This document shows, one piece after another, positions 1-3,624 of a stretch of DNA of 6,031 nucleotides; within the stretch, counting starts at the first letter, position 1; every line of letters starts with the position of its first letter. The position numbers and the translations under genes were made by a program. Below the pieces are notes generated by a model. The model saw only the letters and a program-made list of their open reading frames with translations. It did no database searches and was not told the DNA's origin. Location: the NCBI GenBank assembly GCA_022573605.1, contig JACZTQ010000204.1, positions 1 to 6,031 of the forward strand, written 5' to 3'. The DNA is from Pseudomonadota bacterium (GTDB taxonomy: Bacteria; Pseudomonadota; Alphaproteobacteria; Rhodobacterales; Rhodobacteraceae).

Positions 1-2
1 AA

Positions 3-365
3 ATGAAGCATCCAGTAGATGTTCACGTTGGACAGAGGGTTCGCCAGCGCCGTTGGATGGTGGGCATGACCCAGCAGCAGCTTGGCGACAAGGTTGGCAT
101 CAAGTTCCAGCAGATCCAGAAATACGAAACCGGGGCCAACCGGATCAGCGCCAGCCGGATGTGGGACATCGCGGCGGCGATGGAGGTGCCGGTGTCGTTC
201 TTCTTCGAGGGTCTCGACGGCCAGGCGCCCGACACCGGCGAGGCCCGCGGCGACATCCTCACCGACAAGGAGGCGATCGAGTTGCTGCGCGCCTATTACG
301 GCATCCCGGAGAACCAGCGCCGGCGGCTGTTCGACCTGGCCCGGGTGCTCGGCCAAGCCGCCTGA
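3..365 (+). CDS. XRE-family helix-turn-helix transcriptional regulator
   Basis: A 120-residue DNA-binding protein, presumably cytoplasmic, whose target genes cannot be read from this window. The Cro/CI-type HTH fills about residues 9-69. A first helix (GQRVRQRRW) is followed by TQQQLGDKVG at 23-32, the recognition-helix segment KFQQIQKYETG at 34-44, and NRISASRMWDIAAAM, ending in the conserved VPVSFFFEGL at 62-71. A short acidic linker leads to a C-terminal helical segment (KEAIELLRAYYGIPENQRRRLFDLARVL, about 89-116). HTH plus this tail is a common short architecture in Alphaproteobacteria, which includes PraR-like regulators, but I do not assign a symbol. The ATG lies two bases from the window edge, so its ribosome binding site is invisible and the true start may lie further upstream; relatives often have a few extra residues before PVDVHVG. 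The TGA stop is followed by a structured 133-base gap before hisN. XRE identity is confident; the exact start is not. Confidence 0.88.
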   Translation: MKHPVDVHVGQRVRQRRWMVGMTQQQLGDKVGIKFQQIQKYETGANRISASRMWDIAAAMEVPVSFFFEGLDGQAPDTGEARGDILTDKEAIELLRAYYGIPENQRRRLFDLARVLGQAA

Positions 366-498
366 GCGGCCGGCACAACCCGGAAAATCTTCCGCACGCG
401 GGCTCCCGGTCGCCGGGGCCCGTGTTGACGTTCGAGGGGGCAGCGGGCAGAAGGGAGCGCGGAATTCCTCACCCCGCCCCAGTTGCCAGCGCGGCCCC
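366..498. other. Intergenic gap between the XRE regulator and hisN
   Basis: This 133-base non-coding stretch holds a small hairpin (CGGAA, loop AATC, TTCCG, 381-394) and a stronger GC hairpin (400-421). A TTGACG hexamer at 425-430 resembles a -35 box, but the sequence 17 bases downstream (CAGAAG) is not a convincing -10. A strong Shine-Dalgarno-like AAGGGAG at 451-457 has no ATG, GTG or TTG at normal spacing. The bases just before the hisN ATG show no clear Shine-Dalgarno sequence. No small gene is supported here. Confidence 0.6.
399..422 (+). terminator. GC-rich hairpin after the XRE gene, possible terminator
   Basis: CGGGC at 399-403 and CCCGG at 405-409 pair with CCGGGGCCCG at 413-422, giving a 10-pair stem with one bulged T (404) and a 3-base TCG loop. 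It begins about 34 bases after the regulator stop. There is no T-tract after it, so it is not a textbook intrinsic terminator. It could slow or end transcription, shape the hisN leader, or be a by-product of high GC. Confidence 0.3.
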
Positions 499-1317
499 AT
501 GCTCAGCGATACCGATCTGCCCGCCCTGACCGACCTCGCCTGCCGTCTCGCCGATGCCGCGGGGGCGGCCAGCCTGCCGCATTTCCGCTCGCGGAACCTG
601 GAGGCCGGCAACAAGCGGAGCGGCGACGGGTTCGACCCGGTGACCGTCGCCGACCGCGCCGCCGAAGCGGCGATCCGCGCCATCCTCGCCGCCGAGCGCC
701 CCGACGACGGCGTCTTGGGCGAGGAGCAGGCGCCGACGGCGGGCAGCTCGGGCCTGACCTGGGTGATCGACCCGATCGACGGCACCCGCGCCTTCATCTC
801 CGGGCTGCCGACCTGGGGCACCCTGATCGCCCTCGACGACGGCGAGAGGGGGCGCATCGGCATCGTCGACCAGCCCCATATCGGCGAGCGCTTCGTCGGC
901 GTGAAGGCCGGCGCCGAGACCCGGGCCTGGCTGAGCCATCGCGGCGAGCGCCGGGCGATCACCACCCGGCCCTGCCCCGGCCTGGCGGCGGCGACGCTCT
1001 TCACCACCACCCCGGACATCTTCACGCCGCGCGAATGGGAGGGCTACCGCGCGGTCGAACGCCAGGTCCGCCTGGCCCGCTACGGGATCGACTGCTACGC
1101 TTATGCGCTGGTCGCGGCGGGCCATGTCGACCTGGTCGTCGAGGCGTCGCTGAAGGCCTACGACATCGCCGCCCCGGCGGCGCTGGTCCAGGCCGCCGGC
1201 GGCATCGTCACCGACTGGCAGGGCGGCGACTGCCGCTGGGGCGGGCAGGCGCTCGCCGCCGGCGACCCGGCGGTCCATGCCGAGGCGCTGGCGATCCTCG
1301 GGGATTATGCCGATTGA
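499..1317 (+). CDS. hisN: Histidinol-phosphatase, inositol monophosphatase family
   Basis: This 272-residue cytoplasmic enzyme is predicted to hydrolyse L-histidinol phosphate to L-histidinol, the penultimate stage of histidine biosynthesis. It belongs to the Mg2+-dependent inositol monophosphatase fold, not the HAD or PHP types of HisB/HisJ. The metal-site motifs are all visible: DPVTVAD at 46-52, GEE at 74-76, DPIDGT at 91-96 (inside WVIDPIDGTRAFISGLPTWGTLIAL, a signature of HisN-type members), and a final metal Asp in YDIAAPAALVQAAGG near D222. Length fits the family (about 260). The RARYG-DCYAYALVAAGHVDLVVEA segment also matches HisN rather than generic inositol phosphatases. ATG 499 is the first in-frame start before the conserved N-terminal helix; the frame is open further upstream but offers no better start and no good Shine-Dalgarno. 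No other his gene is nearby. A broader sugar or inositol phosphatase role is the main alternative. Confidence 0.87.
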   Translation: MLSDTDLPALTDLACRLADAAGAASLPHFRSRNLEAGNKRSGDGFDPVTVADRAAEAAIRAILAAERPDDGVLGEEQAPTAGSSGLTWVIDPIDGTRAFISGLPTWGTLIALDDGERGRIGIVDQPHIGERFVGVKAGAETRAWLSHRGERRAITTRPCPGLAAATLFTTTPDIFTPREWEGYRAVERQVRLARYGIDCYAYALVAAGHVDLVVEASLKAYDIAAPAALVQAAGGIVTDWQGGDCRWGGQALAAGDPAVHAEALAILGDYAD

Positions 1318-1331
1318 GTTTTGCGCCTGAT

Positions 1332-1356
1332 CCAAAAGCTGCTTCGCAACTTTTGG
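1332..1356 (+). terminator. Hairpin just after hisN, likely terminator
   Basis: CCAAAAG (1332-1338) pairs with CTTTTGG (1350-1356). After one C/A mismatch the stem continues as TGC/GCA around a TTC loop. It starts 14 bases after the hisN stop. The A-run on the rising arm and the T-run on the falling arm give the look of a weak intrinsic terminator for hisN, although the GC core is short and the T-run lies inside the stem. Confidence 0.5.
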
Positions 1357-1370
1357 GCGCGCTCCGCCAA

Positions 1371-1390
1371 CCCACCCCTCCTCCCCGCCC
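1371..1390 (-). other. Canonical G-quadruplex motif, minus strand
   Basis: On the plus strand this reads CCC A CCCC TCCT CCCC G CCC. The minus strand therefore has four G-runs of at least three, with loops of 1, 4 and 1 bases, meeting the usual G3+N1-7 rule. It lies inside arm one of the palindrome and would be on the RNA made by read-through from the hydrolase gene. Confidence 0.6.
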
Positions 1391-1424
1391 AACCACCGAT
1401 GGTACCCGGGCATGATCGGTGGTT

Positions 1425-1444
1425 GGGCGGGGAGGAGGGGTGGG
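1425..1444 (+). other. Canonical G-quadruplex motif, plus strand
   Basis: GGG C GGGG AGGA GGGG T GGG, with loops of 1, 4 and 1 bases. It is the mirror of the minus-strand motif at 1371-1390, as required by the perfect inverted repeat. It would be on the RNA made by read-through from hisN. Folding into a quadruplex would compete with the 40-pair hairpin. Confidence 0.6.
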
Positions 1445-1456
1445 TTGGCGGAGCCG

Positions 1457-1478
1457 AAAATCCGCAATAGCGGATTTT
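1457..1478 (-). terminator. Intrinsic terminator of the hydrolase operon, bidirectional form
   Basis: AAAATCCGC (1457-1465), loop AATA, then GCGGATTTT (1470-1478): a perfect 9-pair stem with a GC core, an A-tract before it and a T-tract after it on either strand. Read on the minus strand it begins 39 bases after the hydrolase stop, in the right place to end the SCP2-hydrolase transcript. It could equally stop read-through from hisN. Confidence 0.68.
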
Positions 1479-1517
1479 GTCACGGGCAAAATCGCATGAG
1501 CGCGCCTCGGCCCAGGT

Positions 1518-2459
1518 TTATATTCCGCTCTGCGCCAGGAACCGGTCGATCGCCGTCCAGGCTTCGGTGCGCATCGGCTCGGCCTCGAGCAGGACCTCGT
1601 GGCGGGCGTCCCCGATCTCGGCCAGGTCCAGCTTGAGCCTTGCCGCGATGGCGCGCACCAGGGCCGGATCGACGACCTCCTCGCGGCTGCCCAGCAGGCA
1701 CAGGCCGGGGCAGCCCAGCGGCCCTTGCAGGGCCAGCCAGGCCATCTCGACGAAGGCCGCGCTCAGCCAGCCCAGCGTCGGCATCCCCAGTTGCAGCGCC
1801 GGCTCGCGGCGCAGCGCCGCCGCCATCCACTCGAACACCTCCTGGTCTCCGGTCAGCGTATTGCCGGCAAAACCGGTGAAGACCTGGGGCTCGTCGGCGA
1901 CCTCGAAGGGGGGCCAGCTTTCCAGCTTGCCGAGCGGCCGGGCGAGGCGCAGGGTGATCGGGCTGAGGATCCGCCGCGAGGGCCGCAGGTTGATCCCCAG
2001 CATCGGCGCCGAGAGGATCACGGCGGCGGGCGCGACCAGCCCGCGCTTGATCGCGCCGAGCCCGATGGTGCCGCCCATCGAGTGGGCCAGCATCAGCCGC
2101 GGCCCGGGCAGCGCGGCCACCTCGCGGTGCGCCATCAGCGCCGCCAGATCGAGGTGGTAGTCGGTGAACTTGCCCACATGCCCTTTCAGCGGCGTGGCGG
2201 TCAGGCGCTGCGACAGGCCCTGCCCGCGCCAGTCGATGCTGGCCACCGCGAAGCCGCGCGCCACCAGCGCCGCCGCCGGGAGGGCGCCTTTCTCGATGAA
2301 CTCGGTGCGCCCGTTGAGCAGCAGCACCAGCCCGCGCGCGCCGCCGCCCGCCGGCCCGCGCCACAGCGCTCCGCGCAGCCGCACACCGTCGGACGCCTCC
2401 AGCGTCAGGGTCTGGTCCCAGGCGATGCCGCCGGGCGGCAGGTCGAGCGCCTCGACCAA
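1518..2459 (-). CDS. Alpha/beta hydrolase, lysophospholipase/monoacylglycerol lipase-like
   Basis: This 313-residue serine hydrolase is predicted to cleave an ester bond in a lipid such as a lysophospholipid or monoacylglycerol; the substrate is not proven. Family marks run in order: VLLLNGRTEFIEK at 45-57 (the GRTEFIEK block is typical of bacterial PldB-like proteins), IDWRGQGLS at 75-83, the nucleophile elbow LAHSMGG at 124-130 with Ser127, and a cap region around 150-240. The acid region GSREEVVDP spans 257-265, and the likely catalytic His287 sits in DARHEVLLE. The usual acid position appears to be Glu260, with Asp264 as an alternative. There is no signal peptide, so it probably acts in the cytoplasm or at the inner face of the membrane. 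The start is TTG at 2459, five bases after the SCP2 stop; no ATG occurs before the conserved strand region. The short gap suggests translational coupling. Function is sure at the fold level; PldB identity is tentative. Confidence 0.85.
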   Translation of the reverse strand: MVEALDLPPGGIAWDQTLTLEASDGVRLRGALWRGPAGGGARGLVLLLNGRTEFIEKGALPAAALVARGFAVASIDWRGQGLSQRLTATPLKGHVGKFTDYHLDLAALMAHREVAALPGPRLMLAHSMGGTIGLGAIKRGLVAPAAVILSAPMLGINLRPSRRILSPITLRLARPLGKLESWPPFEVADEPQVFTGFAGNTLTGDQEVFEWMAAALRREPALQLGMPTLGWLSAAFVEMAWLALQGPLGCPGLCLLGSREEVVDPALVRAIAARLKLDLAEIGDARHEVLLEAEPMRTEAWTAIDRFLAQSGI

Positions 2460-2464
2460 CGCAA

Positions 2465-2776
2465 TCAGCCCAGGATCTGGCTCAACTTCATCGCCATCCC
2501 CATGTCGCCGTCGATCCGCATCCGGCCGGTCATGTAGGCCGCCGTGGGCGACAGCGCGCCGTCGAAGATCTCGCGGAAGGTGTCGAGCGAGGCGCTGATG
2601 GTCACATCGGGGTCGCTGTCGCCAGCGTCGATGCCGACCTCGCCGCCGGCGACCAGGATCGCGCCCTCGTCCTCGACCTCGAATTTCACCGAGCCGGCGA
2701 AATCCGCATCGGCGAATTTCTCCCGCAGGGCCGCCGCCGCCGCCTCCAGTCCCTCGCTCATCGGGCCCTCGCTCAT
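2465..2776 (-). CDS. SCP2 sterol-binding domain protein
   Basis: A 103-residue single-domain protein of the sterol carrier protein 2 family, which binds or carries hydrophobic ligands such as fatty acids, acyl-CoA or other lipids. The domain fills residues 9-103: amphipathic helix LEAAAAALREKFADADF, strands SVKFEVEDEGAILVAGGEV, the DPDVTISASLDTFREIFDGALSPTAAYMTGRMRIDGDMGMAMKL core, and a closing QILG. The TISAS-TF-IF-G-L-P--A-MTG-M-I-GDM spacing is characteristic. The frame stays open upstream to 2851, but ATG 2776 is chosen because AAGGAG lies 7 bases before it. A second in-frame ATG at 2761 comes from a 15-base duplication. The downstream hydrolase starts five bases after the stop, so the pair is probably co-transcribed. 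No signal peptide. The ligand cannot be deduced. Confidence 0.88.
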   Translation of the reverse strand: MSEGPMSEGLEAAAAALREKFADADFAGSVKFEVEDEGAILVAGGEVGIDAGDSDPDVTISASLDTFREIFDGALSPTAAYMTGRMRIDGDMGMAMKLSQILG

Positions 2777-2780
2777 CGGG
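2751..2780 (-). repeat. 15-base tandem duplication over the SCP2 start codon
   Basis: On the plus strand CCCTCGCTCATCGGG occurs twice with no gap (2751-2765 and 2766-2780). On the coding strand each copy holds ATGAGCGAGGG, so the protein begins MSEGPMSEG with two in-frame ATGs five codons apart. It looks like a slippage duplication that kept the frame. Confidence 0.95.
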
Positions 2781-2783
2781 GTT

Positions 2784-2789
2784 CTCCTT
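2784..2789 (-). promoter_or_regulatory. Ribosome binding site of the SCP2 gene
   Basis: AAGGAG on the minus strand, 7 bases before ATG 2776. It is the strongest Shine-Dalgarno sequence at correct spacing in the window, and it selects the first of the two duplicated ATGs over the longer upstream open frame. Confidence 0.8.
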
Positions 2790-2795
2790 CGTGGT

Positions 2796-2805
2796 GTTTG
2801 CAAAC
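2796..2805. promoter_or_regulatory. 10-base palindrome in the divergent gap, possible operator
   Basis: GTTTGCAAAC is a perfect palindrome in the 81-base gap between the divergent SCP2 and TPR genes, about 20 bases before the SCP2 ATG and 53 before the TPR ATG. Its position would suit a shared operator, but ten-base palindromes also occur by chance and no second copy is seen. Confidence 0.25.
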
Positions 2806-2823
2806 CGCGCAACCAGTCGCGCC

Positions 2824-2851
2824 TTGCAGAGCTAAGCGGCTTGGCTATCAT
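2824..2851 (+). promoter_or_regulatory. Candidate promoter of the TPR gene
   Basis: TTGCAG (2824-2829) and TATCAT (2846-2851) are separated by 16 bases and lie in the least GC-rich part of the divergent gap. Each box differs from the sigma-70 consensus (TTGACA, TATAAT) at two or more positions. A start about seven bases after the -10 would fall at or next to the ATG at 2858, implying a leaderless or nearly leaderless mRNA. Confidence 0.35.
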
Positions 2852-2857
2852 TAGGCA

Positions 2858-3520
2858 ATGACCAATTGGCGCCCACCCCTCGCATTCCTGCTGCTGGCCC
2901 TGGCCCTAGGCCTGGCCGCGCCGCAAACCGCCGCCGCCCAGGCCTCGGCGCCGCCGTCCGGGACCGCGCCGGAGGCGGAGCCCGAGCCCGAAGCCGGGCC
3001 GGCGGCCCGCCCGCAATCGCCCGAAGCGGAGGCGGCGCTGCGCCGGGACCGGCTCGACGCCCTGTTCGCGCGCCTGGCCCGGGGCGGCGGTGCCGACTGG
3101 CAGGGCGTGCAGAACGAGATCTGGGCGCAGTGGTTCGAGAGCGGCTCGCCGGCGATGGATCTCCTGCTGGCGCGGGCCACGAGGGCGATGGACAACGGCC
3201 GGCTCGAGCTGGCGCTGCGCTTCCTCGACGACCTGGTGCGCCTTGCCCCCGACTTCGCCGAGGGCTGGAACAAGCGCGCCACGGTCTATTTCATGCTCGG
3301 GGAATACGGCCGCTCGGTCGCCGATATCGAGCGCACCCTGGCGCTGGAGCCGCGCCATTTCGGGGCGCTGTCGGGGCTCGGCATGATCCTCGAGCGGCTG
3401 GGCGACAAGACCGGGGCGATGCGGTCCTACCGCCGCGGGCTGGAGGTCCACCCCAACCTGCCGGGCGCCGCCGAAGGCGTCGAGCGCCTGGCGCCGGAGG
3501 TGGACGGGCGGGCGTTGTGA
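2858..3520 (+). CDS. Exported tetratricopeptide-repeat protein
   Basis: A 220-residue protein predicted to be exported to the periplasm, where TPR repeats usually act as protein-protein scaffolds; the partner is unknown. A Sec signal peptide covers about residues 1-29: a short basic start (MTNWR), hydrophobic core LAFLLLALALGLA, and likely cleavage after AQA at 27-29. A Pro/Glu/Ala-rich linker follows (about 30-58). The helical region from about 60 holds three TPR-like units near 102-133, 135-167 and 169-201. The clearest is the second, WNKRATVYFMLGEYGRSVADIERTLALEPRH, followed by FGALSGLGMILERLGDKTGAMRSYRRGLEVHPN. This WNKRAT...LEPRHFGAL form is common in Alphaproteobacteria. ATG 2858 is chosen because the signal peptide begins there; only a weak AGG precedes it. 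It is divergent from the SCP2 operon and 104 bases before the helicase, with which it may share a transcript. Confidence 0.85.
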   Translation: MTNWRPPLAFLLLALALGLAAPQTAAAQASAPPSGTAPEAEPEPEAGPAARPQSPEAEAALRRDRLDALFARLARGGGADWQGVQNEIWAQWFESGSPAMDLLLARATRAMDNGRLELALRFLDDLVRLAPDFAEGWNKRATVYFMLGEYGRSVADIERTLALEPRHFGALSGLGMILERLGDKTGAMRSYRRGLEVHPNLPGAAEGVERLAPEVDGRAL

Positions 3521-3561
3521 ACCTCGTTCGCGGGCTTGCCCACCTCCCGCCATGGTCCTAT

Positions 3562-3580
3562 GAGGGGCGCCGACCCCCTC
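3562..3580 (+). terminator. Short hairpin between the TPR gene and the helicase
   Basis: GAGGGG (3562-3567) pairs with CCCCTC (3575-3580) around a 7-base loop, 41 bases after the TPR stop. There is no T-tract, so it is at best a weak terminator or mRNA stabiliser. The rest of the 104-base gap holds no convincing promoter. Confidence 0.25.
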
Positions 3581-3624
3581 CTGCCCTGCATCCGACGAGT
3601 GGGCATACAAGGTAACCCCGCCCC

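Larger units (their letters stand above)
1361..1454. repeat. Perfect 40-base inverted repeat between convergent genes
   Basis: Arm one (1361-1400) and arm two (1415-1454) are exact reverse complements over all 40 bases, separated by a 14-base loop (GGTACCCGGGCATG, 1401-1414). Pairing stops at once outside the arms. Arm one is 29/40 GC and pyrimidine-rich on the plus strand, so arm two is purine-rich. RNA made from either strand would fold the same 40-pair hairpin, and supercoiled DNA could extrude a cruciform. The location, between the 3' ends of hisN and the hydrolase and flanked by a hairpin on each side, suggests a barrier to convergent transcription or a dispersed palindromic repeat. I see no flanking target duplication and no transposase. 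The structure is certain; the function is inferred. Confidence 0.95.

Noticed and set aside
425..453. Sigma-70 promoter for hisN from TTGACG
   Set aside because: The hexamer 17 bases downstream is CAGAAG, which does not resemble a -10, and the region is very GC-rich.
1401..1410. GGTACCCGGG in the palindrome loop matches a KpnI-SmaI cloning-site junction
   Set aside because: None of the neighbouring polylinker sites flank it and the arms do not look like vector sequence; a 10-base match in GC-rich DNA is probably chance. Raw reads would settle it.
469..1467. A 332-codon minus-strand open frame covering hisN and the palindrome
   Set aside because: It is opposite a clear hisN and runs through non-coding hairpins, so it is a compositional shadow.
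1332..1478. A miniature inverted-repeat transposable element
   Set aside because: No target-site duplication is visible at either edge of the palindrome, and the flanking hairpins differ from each other. It remains possible only if many copies exist in the genome.
1599..2537. A 312-codon plus-strand open frame opposite the hydrolase
   Set aside because: The minus strand encodes a complete hydrolase with its catalytic motifs, while this frame gives Gln/Arg/Gly-rich sequence with no domain.
2777..2851. N-terminal extension of the SCP2 protein from ATG 2851
   Set aside because: The extra 25 residues are Arg-rich and unlike the family, they would cover the divergent promoter region, and AAGGAG sits correctly before ATG 2776.
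2900..2920. Short CTGGCC-like tandem repeat
   Set aside because: It encodes the Leu/Ala-rich core of the signal peptide and is explained by codon bias.
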